Source of the DNA: JBGSQR01 sp964509295
Lineage (GTDB): Bacteria > Desulfobacterota > Desulfuromonadia > Geobacterales > Pseudopelobacteraceae
Assembly: GCA_964509295.1 (NCBI GenBank)
Contig: CAZDWS010000002.1
Coordinates: 248,001 to 312,000 of the forward strand
Reading direction: 5' to 3'
DNA length: 64,000 bases
In this document: positions 32,117-40,519 of the stretch, piece after piece
Numbering within the stretch: position 1 is the first letter of the stretch
Layout of the letters: each line of letters starts with the position of its first letter
Translations under genes and position numbers: made by a program
Notes under the pieces: model-generated
What the model saw: only the letters and a program-made list of their open reading frames with translations
What the model was told of the DNA's origin: nothing
Databases searched by the model: none

Positions 32117-32932
32117 TTATTTCCCAGCTGTAATCTTGAATGTGCGCTGCAGATGAAACGGTGTGGAAGCGCCAAACCATTTGTTGAATATCTTTGCTGC
32201 TTCTCCGCTCTTTTCCATTTCAAGGATGGTCTTGTTTACGAAATTGACCAGATTGGTATCGCCCTTGCGCATACCCAGGCCATAAGGCTCATCGGATATC
32301 TGTACATTCGGAATTTCAAATTTGCCTTTGACAGGTGACTTGGCAAGGATGCCGGCCAGAATCGCTTCGTCGGTGGTTACGGCAAAGACTTTGCCCTGCT
32401 GCAGAGCCAGGAAGGCCTGTGGGTAGTCATCAAATGAGAGTACTTTGGCGCTTGGGATGGCTTTGGCAACGTTCTGCTCGGAAGTTGAGCCTTTGGCTGT
32501 GCCGATTCTCTTGCCTTCCATATCTTTCAGACTGCTGACAGTTCCTGTCTTGGTGATAAATTTCTGGCCCGTAACGAAGTAGGCGTGGCTGAAGTCGATT
32601 ACTTTGGCGCGTTCAGCATTCTTGGTCATGGTGGCGGCAATAATATCGATGTGGCTTTCCTGTAGTTGCGGCATGCGGCTGGCAGAAGTCACAGGCTTAA
32701 GCTCAACCTTAACGCCCAGTCTTTTCGCAATGGCATTGACGAAATCGATGTCGTAGCCGACGATCTGTCTGGTTTTTTCATCAATGTAGCCGAAAGGCGG
32801 AGTCGAATCCTTTACTCCCACAACAAGTACACCCTTTTTCTTGATTTCAGCCAGTGAGTCTGCGGCAAATGCAGCAGCGGAGGTCAATGCTACCAGGGTT
32901 GTTACTACCAACAGAGATAAAAGCTTTTTCAC
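32117..32932 (-). CDS. periplasmic amino-acid-binding protein (GltI/PEB1-like)
   Basis: A 271-aa secreted solute-binding protein (family 3): signal peptide MKKLLSLL...AAAFA (cleaved about residue 23), then the domain start IKKKGVLVVGVKDSTPPFGYIDE, GYDIDFVNAIAKRLG, VTSASRMPQLQESHIDIIAATMTK and RIGTAKGSTSEQN. The pattern is closest to glutamate/aspartate-type binding proteins, but ligand preference cannot be settled from motifs. GGAGGATT lies before the start. It is second in the operon after the ATPase. Confidence 0.92.
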   Translation of the reverse strand: MKKLLSLLVVTTLVALTSAAAFAADSLAEIKKKGVLVVGVKDSTPPFGYIDEKTRQIVGYDIDFVNAIAKRLGVKVELKPVTSASRMPQLQESHIDIIAATMTKNAERAKVIDFSHAYFVTGQKFITKTGTVSSLKDMEGKRIGTAKGSTSEQNVAKAIPSAKVLSFDDYPQAFLALQQGKVFAVTTDEAILAGILAKSPVKGKFEIPNVQISDEPYGLGMRKGDTNLVNFVNKTILEMEKSGEAAKIFNKWFGASTPFHLQRTFKITAGK

Positions 32933-33002
32933 GTTAAATCCTCCTGTTTTTTTATGGCCGGCCTGGAATCACGGGATTGTGATTTTTAGCCGGAAAATAT
33001 TT

Positions 33003-33746
33003 TTATTCACAATGCATGGGTGTCAGTAACTGGTTAAGGAATTTCTTGGCCCGCTCGTGTTCCGGTCTCAGGAAGAAGTCCTCAGGCGGGGCAATTTCCA
33101 GAATCACTCCATGGTCCATGAATGCAACCCTGTGGGCCACTTCCCGTGCGAAGCCCATTTCGTGGGTAACAACAACCATGGTCATGCCGGTCTGGGCCAA
33201 GTCTTTCATAACCATCAGAACTTCACCGATCATTTCCGGATCCAGCGCCGAAGTCGGTTCGTCAAAGAGCATGATTTTGGGTTTCATGGCCAGCGCCCTG
33301 GCAATGGCCACCCGCTGTTGCTGTCCACCGGAAAGCTGCGAAGGGAATACATTCCTTTTTTCGGCCAGGCCGACTCTTTCCAGCAGGATCATGGCCTGCT
33401 CTTCAGCCTCTTTCTGACCGGTTTTGCGGATTTTCATGGGAGCCAGAGTGATGTTGTCGATCACTGTCAGGTGCGGGTAAAGGTTGAACTGCTGGAATAC
33501 GAAGCCGACTTCGGCCCTGAGCAGGTTGATGTCGGTTTTTTTATCGGACAGGTCCATGCCGTCTACGGTTAATTTACCCTCATTGATAGGCTCCAGCTGG
33601 TTGATTGTGCGGATCAGGGTCGATTTGCCGGAACCTGAAGGGCCACAGACAACCAGAACTTCGCCCTGGCTGACCTGCAGATTGATGTCGTTCAGAACGT
33701 GCAGCTGTTTAAACCATTTGTGTACGCCGGTAAAGGTGATCATCAT
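33003..33746 (-). CDS. glnQ: polar amino-acid ABC transporter ATPase (GlnQ/GltL-like)
   Basis: A 247-aa ATPase with Walker A GPSGSGKST, Q-loop VFQQFNLYPHLTV, signature LSGGQQQRVAIARAL, Walker B IMLFDEPTSALDPE and H-loop VTHEMGFA. The sequence and length are those of the GlnQ/GltL subfamily that energises import of polar amino acids. It is the first gene of the operon. The 219-nt stretch between it and the priA stop (33747-33965) shows no gene or clear promoter to me. Confidence 0.94.
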   Translation of the reverse strand: MMITFTGVHKWFKQLHVLNDINLQVSQGEVLVVCGPSGSGKSTLIRTINQLEPINEGKLTVDGMDLSDKKTDINLLRAEVGFVFQQFNLYPHLTVIDNITLAPMKIRKTGQKEAEEQAMILLERVGLAEKRNVFPSQLSGGQQQRVAIARALAMKPKIMLFDEPTSALDPEMIGEVLMVMKDLAQTGMTMVVVTHEMGFAREVAHRVAFMDHGVILEIAPPEDFFLRPEHERAKKFLNQLLTPMHCE

Positions 33747-33965
33747 TGACTCCGGAAGAAGATAGTCTGTTTGCTGCTCTATTATTGGGCAGTCAAATCA
33801 TGTTTTTGCCGTATAAGCGGGCAAAGTGAGCTGTTTTACGGCAGATATGCCGCTAAACAGCGCAGATACGTTTTAATTAGCAAGAGCAATGCCAATGGTC
33901 AGACCATCAGAAAAAAACAAAGTTTTGTCGGGAAAGGGAATGGAGAAAGGCAGGTTAACTGAAAT

Positions 33966-36203
33966 TTACATCATGTCAACGGGATCAATGTCGATGATTT
34001 CGCGGATATTGGAAGCTGTTTCCCGTTCTGTTGACCAGTTGGAGATCAGGCGCCGCAGATCATTACGGGTGGGGGATTTTAACAGTATCTGGCGGCGGAA
34101 TCTGCCCCGCAGGCGGTAGAGTGGTGCCGGTGCCGGACCGAGCACTTCAACTCTGATTTTGTGTTGGCGCTTGAGTTTTTGCAGCAGTTCAGCCGCTGAT
34201 TCGCTGCTGTCTTCAACAGCTTTTTCCGCCGTGCCGGAAAAATTAATTACCGCCAGATGTGCAAAAGGCGGGTAACCTGCTTCCTGTCGGAAGTTCAGTT
34301 CCTGCTGGTAGAAACCTTGGCTGTCATGGTTGATGGCACATTGAATGGCGTAATGTTCCGGGTTTTGAGCCTGCAGGAGAACCCTGCCCGGCATGTCCCC
34401 TCTGCCGGCACGGCCGAAAACCTGGGACAGTATCTGGAAAGTCCGTTCAGAACTCCTGAAGTCAGGCATATGCAGTCCCGCATCGCCATTAATTACACCG
34501 ACCAGAGTAACACCGGGAAAGTCATGTCCCTTGGTGATCATCTGGGTGCCGATCAAAATGTCTGCCGTTGCATCGGCCATGCGGGAAAGTATGCGGTTGT
34601 GACTCCCCTTGCCGGAGGTGGTGTCGCTGTCCATGCGCAGGATGCGCGCCTCCGGCAGCAGCTCGCACAGGTCATTCTCCACCTTTTCCGTACCGGCTCC
34701 CAGTTCTTTCAGTTCAAAACATCCGCAGGAAGGGCAGGTGCCGGGCGCCGGAACAGAGTAGTCACAGTAGTGGCAGACGCTCTGGCCGCGCTGGCGGTGA
34801 TAGGTCAGGGTTACGCTGCAGTTTGGGCAGGTCAGCGGCTGGTTGCATTCACTGCAGATCAGGATTGTGGCAAAACCGCGACGGTTGAGGAAGATGATTG
34901 CCTGCTCATGGTTTTCCATTGTCTCAGCCAATGCTTTCTGAAGCTGCGGTGATATAGCTTCCTTGACCCCCTGCATTGGGACGGTTTCAACTATCGGCAT
35001 GGGGATGCCGCGTACCCGCTCAGGCAGTGATATCAGCCCCAGTCGGCCCTGTTCTGCGGCATAAAGGGTCGTGATCAGTGGTGTGGCTGAACCGAGCAGC
35101 ACGGTGGTCTGCTCCAGCTGTCCCCTGACCAGTGCCAGGTCGCGGGCGTTGTAGCGCAGGCCGTCGGCCTGCTTGAAGGAGGCTTCATGCTCTTCATCAA
35201 CTACGATGATGCCGATTTTTTCCAGAGGTGCAAACACGGCTGAACGTGCACCGATTACGATCCGGGCCAGGCCGCGCCTGATGCGACGCCATTCGTCATA
35301 GCGTTCGCCATCGGACAGTGCGCTGTGCAGGATGGCGATGCCGCCACCGAAACGGGCCCGAAAGCGGCGCACCAGCTGCGGAGTCAGCGATATTTCCGGC
35401 ACCAGCACCAGTGCATTTCTGCCCATCTCCAGACAGTGGGCAATGGCCTGCAGGTAGACTTCTGTCTTGCCGCTGCCGGTAACGCCATGCAGCAGGTATG
35501 GTGCAAACTTTTTACTGTCCAGGGCTGTCAGCAGGCAGTCCAGCGCCGCCTGCTGGTGGGTGATCAGCTCCCGCGGCGTGTCCCGCTCCACGGTTTCGTC
35601 CCTGAACGGGTCACGGAACTGTTCCCGTTCTTCCCGGCGGATCAGTCCAAGTTCAACCAGGCGTTTCAGTTGCGGTGTGCATTGCCCGAAGCGGCCACGC
35701 AGGTCAGCTGCAGATGCTTCACCATCCGATTTGATCTGTTCCAGTATTTCAGCCGCTTTTGCTCCCAGCGATTTTTCCGGCAGTGCAGTCTCTACCGGCA
35801 GATAGAATGCTTCCATACGAATATTGCGACCGCCGCGGATTGTTTCACCACTGTTATCATCCTTACGGCTTTTAAGGTTGATTCCGCTTGGCAGCGCGGT
35901 TTTTAGAACTTCACCCAGGGGATGCAGATAGTAGGAGGATACCCAGCGGAAAAAGGCCAGTTCATTATCTGTCCAGAGCGGATCATCATCCAGCACGGAA
36001 ATGATTTCCTTGATCCTGGTGAATTCACTTGTTGCCACAAACCCCAGCACATAGGCGGTCAGCTTGCGCCCGCCAAAGGGAACGAAAACTCTCTTGCCCG
36101 GTTGAGCCTGGAGCAGAAGAGATTCCGGCACCTTGTAGTGAAAGGTCTTGTCCATGGGAAGCGGCACGGCCACTTCTATCAGAATTGGTGGTGTTGAACT
36201 CAT
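33966..36203 (-). CDS. priA: primosomal replication-restart helicase PriA
   Basis: A 745-aa superfamily 2 helicase that reloads the replisome at stalled forks. The Met at 36203 (MSSTPPILIEVAVPLPMDKTFHYKVP) matches the family start; the longer frame adds 38 unlikely residues. Walker A is GVTGSGKTEVYL, motif II is DEEHEASFKQ, and the zinc-binding cysteines appear as CSECNQPLTCPNCSVTLT...CHYCDY...CPSCGC. GTQMITKGHDFPGVTLVGV and QVFGRAGRGDMPG complete the helicase motifs. Length is normal for PriA. No good ribosome-binding site is visible, which is common for low-level replication proteins. It stands alone between the amino-acid transporter and ribB. Confidence 0.96.
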   Translation of the reverse strand: MSSTPPILIEVAVPLPMDKTFHYKVPESLLLQAQPGKRVFVPFGGRKLTAYVLGFVATSEFTRIKEIISVLDDDPLWTDNELAFFRWVSSYYLHPLGEVLKTALPSGINLKSRKDDNSGETIRGGRNIRMEAFYLPVETALPEKSLGAKAAEILEQIKSDGEASAADLRGRFGQCTPQLKRLVELGLIRREEREQFRDPFRDETVERDTPRELITHQQAALDCLLTALDSKKFAPYLLHGVTGSGKTEVYLQAIAHCLEMGRNALVLVPEISLTPQLVRRFRARFGGGIAILHSALSDGERYDEWRRIRRGLARIVIGARSAVFAPLEKIGIIVVDEEHEASFKQADGLRYNARDLALVRGQLEQTTVLLGSATPLITTLYAAEQGRLGLISLPERVRGIPMPIVETVPMQGVKEAISPQLQKALAETMENHEQAIIFLNRRGFATILICSECNQPLTCPNCSVTLTYHRQRGQSVCHYCDYSVPAPGTCPSCGCFELKELGAGTEKVENDLCELLPEARILRMDSDTTSGKGSHNRILSRMADATADILIGTQMITKGHDFPGVTLVGVINGDAGLHMPDFRSSERTFQILSQVFGRAGRGDMPGRVLLQAQNPEHYAIQCAINHDSQGFYQQELNFRQEAGYPPFAHLAVINFSGTAEKAVEDSSESAAELLQKLKRQHKIRVEVLGPAPAPLYRLRGRFRRQILLKSPTRNDLRRLISNWSTERETASNIREIIDIDPVDMM

Positions 36204-36492
36204 GCTATGGTGATAGCAGAATAGGGGTGGGGAAGTAAAGGGTACAAAACTTGTGTGGCGCAAAGGCACAATGAATATTGTTTTAAATAACTGTAGTTCT
36301 AATTTATCGGCTTGCATTGATTCATGACAATTTTATTAAGGAATTCAATTTAGTCTTCCCATAATATTTTTCTCAAAATTATATCTGAATAGGAATATTA
36401 ACTACAGCATGCTCCCGATCCATATGGTTAAATATCCCTCCAAGAGCTTCATAACGAGTGTTTTTCGATGAATGGAATGAATGAAGGCAGTT

Positions 36493-36508
36493 AAATTAAT
36501 ATTAATTT
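36493..36508. promoter_or_regulatory. 16-bp AT-only palindrome upstream of ribB
   Basis: AAATTAATATTAATTT is a perfect palindrome about 115 nt before the ribB start. It could be an operator or simply AT-rich DNA. The 36204-36620 gap between priA and ribB is AT-rich; besides this palindrome and the one at 36564-36581 I see no gene and no FMN riboswitch. Confidence 0.35.
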
Positions 36509-36563
36509 GATTGACTTTAACTGTGATTGTACTTTAATTGTTTGTAAATCAAAAACCGGATCA

Positions 36564-36581
36564 AATTCAACATGTTGAATT
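36564..36581. promoter_or_regulatory. 18-bp perfect palindrome upstream of ribB
   Basis: AATTCAACATGTTGAATT reads the same on both strands and sits 39 nt before the ribB ATG, a position suited to a dimeric regulator. No matching site was noticed elsewhere in the window. Confidence 0.5.
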
Positions 36582-36620
36582 GATATTTGGTTTGAGACAA
36601 AATACATGGGAGGTGACATC

Positions 36621-37265
36621 ATGAGTCGGATTATTGAAGAACGTTTCGGTACTTCAATGGAGCGGATGGAGAGGGCACTTGATTCTTTGAAAAATGGAGA
36701 TGGAATACTTGTTGTGGATGATGCGGATCGGGAGAATGAAGGGGATCTTATTTTTGCTGCCGAATCTTTGACTTCTGCCCAGATGGCACTGCTGATACGT
36801 GAGTGCAGTGGAATTGTCTGCTTATGCCTTCCGGAGGAAAAGGTTCGCACACTCCAATTACCAATGATGGTTGAAAACAACTCCAGCCAGTTTCAGGTGG
36901 GCTTCACGGTTTCCATTGAGGCGGCAAAAGGTGTCACTACAGGTGTCTCCGCTGCTGACCGGGTGACAACGATCAAGGCCGCCATTGCCGATGATGCCGG
37001 GCCTGGCGATGTGAACCGTCCCGGTCATGTTTTTCCACTTCGGGCCCGCCCGGGCGGAGTGCTTGAGCGGCAGGGACATACGGAAGCGACAATCGATATG
37101 ATGAAGCTGGCAGGTCTGAAGCCCTACGGTGTTCTTTGCGAGTTGACAAATCCGGATGGAACCATGTCGCGATTGCCGGAAATTATGGATTTTTCCGCAA
37201 CCCACGGTTTTCCGGTGATTACAGTCGATGATGTGGTGAATTACCGCAAAAGCCAGGGGATATAA
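36621..37265 (+). CDS. ribB: 3,4-dihydroxy-2-butanone 4-phosphate synthase RibB
   Basis: A 214-aa stand-alone enzyme that converts ribulose 5-phosphate to the 4-carbon unit used in riboflavin synthesis. The ATG at 36621 is chosen because GGGAGGTGA lies before it; the upstream in-frame ATG (36606) is part of this ribosome-binding site region. Motifs: VDDADRENEGDLIFAAE (metal and substrate binding), RPGHVFPLRA and GHTEATIDMMKLAGLKP. It has no GTP cyclohydrolase II domain, unlike the fused RibBA of many relatives, so it is of the E. coli RibB type. Its last 25 nt overlap the convergent lrgB gene. Confidence 0.95.
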   Translation: MSRIIEERFGTSMERMERALDSLKNGDGILVVDDADRENEGDLIFAAESLTSAQMALLIRECSGIVCLCLPEEKVRTLQLPMMVENNSSQFQVGFTVSIEAAKGVTTGVSAADRVTTIKAAIADDAGPGDVNRPGHVFPLRARPGGVLERQGHTEATIDMMKLAGLKPYGVLCELTNPDGTMSRLPEIMDFSATHGFPVITVDDVVNYRKSQGI

Positions 37266-37933
37266 AACGGGGCTATAAATGAGATAAAGATCGCCGACAG
37301 TGCCATGGCAACCCCGGCCATGGCGCCCTGGGTTTGTCCTTCCTGCAGGATGGTAGCCGTACCCTGGCCGTGGGCGGTAACTCCCATGGCCAGCCCCCTG
37401 GCAACCGGATTTTTGATTTTACATAAGGAAAGCAGGCTGGCGCCGATCATTGATCCAAGTGTGCCGGTGAAAACCACGAAAGCAACGGCAATGGCCGGAT
37501 CGCCGCCGGTGATATTGGCAATGTCGATGGCAATCGGTGCGGTAATGGATTTTGTGGCGATGGATGTGGCAAGCACCTTGTCCAGTCCGCTCAGTTTGGC
37601 CAGTATAACGGCTGTCGTCAGTGTGGATACGGATCCGCAGGCGATACCTGTCAGGATGGGAAACATGGCTTCCAGCAGAACCTTGCGGTTCAGATAAAGC
37701 GGTAGCGCCAGTCCGACGGTGGCCGGACCCAACAGAAAGGTCATGATCTCTTTGCCAGGCTTGTACTGTTCGAAAGTAATTCCGGTAAAGTTAAAAATCA
37801 AAATAATGGCCGTGGTGCTGAGCAGCAGAGGCGTCAGCAGCGCATTTTTCAGCTTCAGATAGATTTTCAGGCTGATGAAATACAGGCTGACAGTCAGAAC
37901 TATTGTGAAGACCGTCATGGCGGAAACAGTCAT
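37241..37933 (-). CDS. lrgB: LrgB-like membrane protein
   Basis: A 230-aa integral membrane protein with 6-7 hydrophobic segments. FLLGPATVGLALPLY, ATKSITAPIAIDIANITGGDPA, and GVTAHGQGTATI with the downstream conserved Gly/Ala block are family signatures of LrgB/CidB. The family was first described as antiholin-like; later work links members to export or import of small organic acids, and the plant fusion homologue PLGG1 moves glycolate and glycerate across the plastid envelope. Here it overlaps lrgA by 4 nt and ends a cluster of glyoxylate/glycerate-type enzymes, which favours a hydroxyacid transport role. Confidence 0.88.
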   Translation of the reverse strand: MTVSAMTVFTIVLTVSLYFISLKIYLKLKNALLTPLLLSTTAIILIFNFTGITFEQYKPGKEIMTFLLGPATVGLALPLYLNRKVLLEAMFPILTGIACGSVSTLTTAVILAKLSGLDKVLATSIATKSITAPIAIDIANITGGDPAIAVAFVVFTGTLGSMIGASLLSLCKIKNPVARGLAMGVTAHGQGTATILQEGQTQGAMAGVAMALSAIFISFIAPFYIPWLLR

Positions 37934-38274
37934 GATCGATCCCCTGTGGGCTTGGCGAGGAACTGAACAAGTCCGCCCGTAACCAGCAACGCAACCAGTG
38001 TACTGATAACCAATGGTAAAAACAGCAGGGCTCCCTTTTTAACAAACAGATCCCCCCAGTTCATCAGTTCGACCGCAATCGGAATAAAGAAAAAAGAGAG
38101 GTGTTTCAGTAGTGGATTGACCGCTGCTGTCAGCCATTGTTCTTTGATGATCCCGGTGGAAAGCAGGGTGAACAGAATTATCATGCCCAGTACACTTCCT
38201 GGCAGCGGGATGTGAAAATGATTCACAATCCAGCTGCTCAGGTAGTAGATAAGCCATAAAAGAAAGATCTGCAC
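37930..38274 (-). CDS. lrgA: LrgA/CidA-like membrane protein
   Basis: A 114-aa protein with four hydrophobic segments; the motif LPGSVLGMIILFTLLSTGIIKEQWL is the LrgA/CidA core, and FFIPIAVELMNWGDLF the second conserved block. Holin-like in topology, it probably forms a complex with LrgB, encoded directly after it with a 4-nt overlap (ATGA). It follows the hydroxyacid dehydrogenase gene by 61 nt. Confidence 0.86.
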   Translation of the reverse strand: MQIFLLWLIYYLSSWIVNHFHIPLPGSVLGMIILFTLLSTGIIKEQWLTAAVNPLLKHLSFFFIPIAVELMNWGDLFVKKGALLFLPLVISTLVALLVTGGLVQFLAKPTGDRS

Positions 38275-38335
38275 TGCAATTTTAAGTGTGTTATTCAGAG
38301 AAAATCCTTGCCATTGCCTTAAGTGAACTCAAAAA

Positions 38336-39295
38336 CTACCAATTTACCACATTGATAGGTGAACCGGCCAGAAAACTTTTCAGATTATTCAGGGCAATAT
38401 TCAACAGTCTTGTGCGTGCCTCTATCGGTGCCCAGGCGATATGGGGCGTGATGATGCAGTTTTTTGCGGTCAGCAATGGGTTGTCTGCTTTGATCGGCTC
38501 GACGGAGACAACATCCATGGCCGCTGCGTAAACCTTGCCGCTGTTGAGGGCTGCTGCCAGATCTTCTTCAACAATCAAAGGTCCGCGGGAGGTGTTGATT
38601 ATAATCACGCCATCTTTCATTCTAGCAATATTTGCCTTGTTGATAACCCCTTTGTTACTGTCAGTCAGCGGGCAATGCAGGGAAATGACATCGGACTTGG
38701 CAAGCAGTTCATCCTGTTCCACATATCTTAAAGTGTCGCTTTCCAGCTCGGCCACTTTTCTGCTGCCGCTGACCAGGATTTTCATGCCCAGTGCCTGGGC
38801 GATCAGGGCGGTTTTTTTACCGATTGTTCCCATGCCGATGATGCCCATGGTTTTGCCGTCCAGCTCGATCAGCGGGTGCTTCCAGTAGCAGAAATCACTG
38901 CTGTTGATCCATTCTCCATCCCTGACGCTTTGGCTGTGCTCGCCCACATGCTGGCAGACTTCCAGCAGAAGGGCAATGGCAAACTGCGCCACCGAGTTGG
39001 TGCCGTAGCCGGGTACATTGGCAACCGGAATGCCCTTCTCTTTTGCAGCCGCAACATCAACCACGTTGTAGCCGGTAGCCAGTACGCCAATGTATTTAAT
39101 CGACGGGCAGGCATCCAGAACGCTCCTGTCGATAATGGTCTTGTTGGTGATGACGATCTGGGCATTACCGATGCGCTCGACTGTTTTGTCAGCTGGTGTC
39201 CGGTCATAAACAGTCACATCGCCCAGTTCCTTCAGGCCGTCCCAGCTCAGGTCACCCGGGTTCAAGGTGTGTCCATCCAGTACAATTATCTTCAT
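38336..39295 (-). CDS. D-2-hydroxyacid dehydrogenase (glycerate/hydroxypyruvate type)
   Basis: A 319-aa NAD(P)-dependent dehydrogenase. The ATG at 39295 follows TAGGAG by 8 nt; the longer frame runs into repeat sequence. Features: GVLATGYNVVDVAAAKEKGI, the NAD-binding MGIIGMGTIGKKTA, catalytic Arg in NTSRGPLI, a Glu in the DVVSVEP block, and catalytic His in PHIAWAP. The N-terminus MKIIVLDGHTLNPGDLSWDGL and WAP after the His are typical of the HprA-like glycerate dehydrogenases rather than of lactate or phosphoglycerate dehydrogenases. It would interconvert hydroxypyruvate and glycerate, or glyoxylate and glycolate. It belongs to the same-strand cluster 41383-37241. Confidence 0.88.
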   Translation of the reverse strand: MKIIVLDGHTLNPGDLSWDGLKELGDVTVYDRTPADKTVERIGNAQIVITNKTIIDRSVLDACPSIKYIGVLATGYNVVDVAAAKEKGIPVANVPGYGTNSVAQFAIALLLEVCQHVGEHSQSVRDGEWINSSDFCYWKHPLIELDGKTMGIIGMGTIGKKTALIAQALGMKILVSGSRKVAELESDTLRYVEQDELLAKSDVISLHCPLTDSNKGVINKANIARMKDGVIIINTSRGPLIVEEDLAAALNSGKVYAAAMDVVSVEPIKADNPLLTAKNCIITPHIAWAPIEARTRLLNIALNNLKSFLAGSPINVVNW

Positions 39296-39334
39296 ATTCA
39301 GACTCCTAATAAATTTTAAATCGTAAAATATTTT

Positions 39335-39520
39335 CTCGCAAAGACGCAAAGACGCTAAGCAAACCGAAAGTATATTAAAAAAGCGATTCACCTGTTTGGT
39401 GAGTTAATTATTGCTTATATGTAGTTGACTTTCTTTGCGTCTTTGCGCCTTCGCGTGAGATGAATTACCGTTTTTATGTTTATTGGTTATCTTAGCAAGC
39501 TTTGCGTCTTTGCGTGACAA
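39335..39520. repeat. CGCAAAG-type inverted repeat element with conserved core
   Basis: Left arm CGCAAAGACGCAAAGACGC (39337-39355), right arm CTTTGCGTCTTTGCGCC (39433-39449), and a further partial arm TTTGCGTCTTTGCGTGACA (39501-39519). The right arm plus inner bases GACGCAAAGAAAGTCAA (minus strand, 39441-39425) and ACCAAACAGGTGAA (minus strand, 39400-39387) recur in the element at 55706-55836. It fills the 239-nt gap between two genes of the cluster. Confidence 0.8.
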
Positions 39521-39534
39521 GCTTTTTATAGTCA

Positions 39535-40446
39535 TTAAAGTTTAGACCAGGCCAGATTAAGCATCCGTTTCGCATTTGCCACCACCAGATCAGGGTCTTC
39601 ATCTCCCCATGGCTTTACCTCAAAACTGACAATCGGGCGTTTCTTGTCACTGATAAACCCGATCTGCATCAGCACTTTCAAAAAGCGGACAACCTCATCC
39701 AACCCGTTTTCACTGTTTTCAAAACCGAAACGCGGATGGATGTCGCCATAGGCGGGCATGGCCGGGTCTTTGACAACACAGTTGCCGATATGGGCGTGCA
39801 GGATATAATCCTTGATGGGCAGGATTGATTCTTCGATAGTTTCATGCAGTTGCGGGATATGACTCAGGTCGACCATCAGGCCGAAATTGTCGTACTCTTT
39901 CCTGACAGTTTCCACAAAACGCTTGGCCAGCGCCACCGGTCCGATCAGTGATTTTTTATCTATGTCGTAGTCAAATACTTCCAGCACCAGGTTCATGTTA
40001 CCCTTGCTCTTTGCGTAGGCGCACAGTTCTTTAGTTGACTGGACCAGTGTTTCAAAGGCCAGTTCCTTTTTGTCTTCCTCATATTTGCCGGATAGAAAGG
40101 CAAAGCCCGCAGCACCCAGTTCATAGGCTTCGTCGATACCTTCTTTCATGGACAAAATGGCATCGGAACGGTTTTTTTCATCCAGTGAATTCAGGTTCAG
40201 GCCTGTTGTCAGCAGCCGCGGCTGTGCACCATAAGCCAGGGTTACACCGGCTGTTTTAACCATTTCACCAACCTTCAAACGCGTTTCCCGGTCTTTGATC
40301 CAGGTCACCTCAATGGCATCAAAATAGTCATCCAGAACAATCTTTCTGACGGTTTCCAGAATCGGACCCTCGCCTCGTATGGTTGACGGGTAAGCCATAA
40401 AATGGACAATTCCGACCTGCATATACTTTTTCATGGATTTAAACAT
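39535..40446 (-). CDS. TIM-barrel sugar-phosphate isomerase/epimerase-like protein
   Basis: A 303-aa protein of the xylose isomerase-like TIM-barrel (AP endonuclease 2) superfamily that includes hydroxypyruvate isomerase, IolE and D-tagatose epimerases. Metal-binding pattern residues appear as EVFDYD, LMVDLSHIPQLHE, HAHIGNCV, and VSFEVKPWGDED near the C-terminus. Together with the neighbouring reductase and dehydrogenase genes a hydroxypyruvate isomerase or related role is plausible, but the exact substrate cannot be read from the sequence. The start at 40446 has AGGGGG about 11 nt upstream; a Met four codons later is possible. Confidence 0.8.
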   Translation of the reverse strand: MFKSMKKYMQVGIVHFMAYPSTIRGEGPILETVRKIVLDDYFDAIEVTWIKDRETRLKVGEMVKTAGVTLAYGAQPRLLTTGLNLNSLDEKNRSDAILSMKEGIDEAYELGAAGFAFLSGKYEEDKKELAFETLVQSTKELCAYAKSKGNMNLVLEVFDYDIDKKSLIGPVALAKRFVETVRKEYDNFGLMVDLSHIPQLHETIEESILPIKDYILHAHIGNCVVKDPAMPAYGDIHPRFGFENSENGLDEVVRFLKVLMQIGFISDKKRPIVSFEVKPWGDEDPDLVVANAKRMLNLAWSKL

Positions 40447-40519
40447 AACTTGTCAGCCCCCTTTTTTTTGATAGCCGTAACAACATGACTTTATCAAAAA
40501 AAACTGCGATTGCCCGTAA

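Noticed and set aside
36204..36620. FMN riboswitch before ribB
   Set aside because: None of the conserved FMN-element blocks could be found in this AT-rich gap.
39335..39520. CRISPR array
   Set aside because: The repeat units are 7-8 nt, degenerate, and arranged as opposed arms; there are no 25-40 nt repeats with unique spacers and no cas genes in the window.
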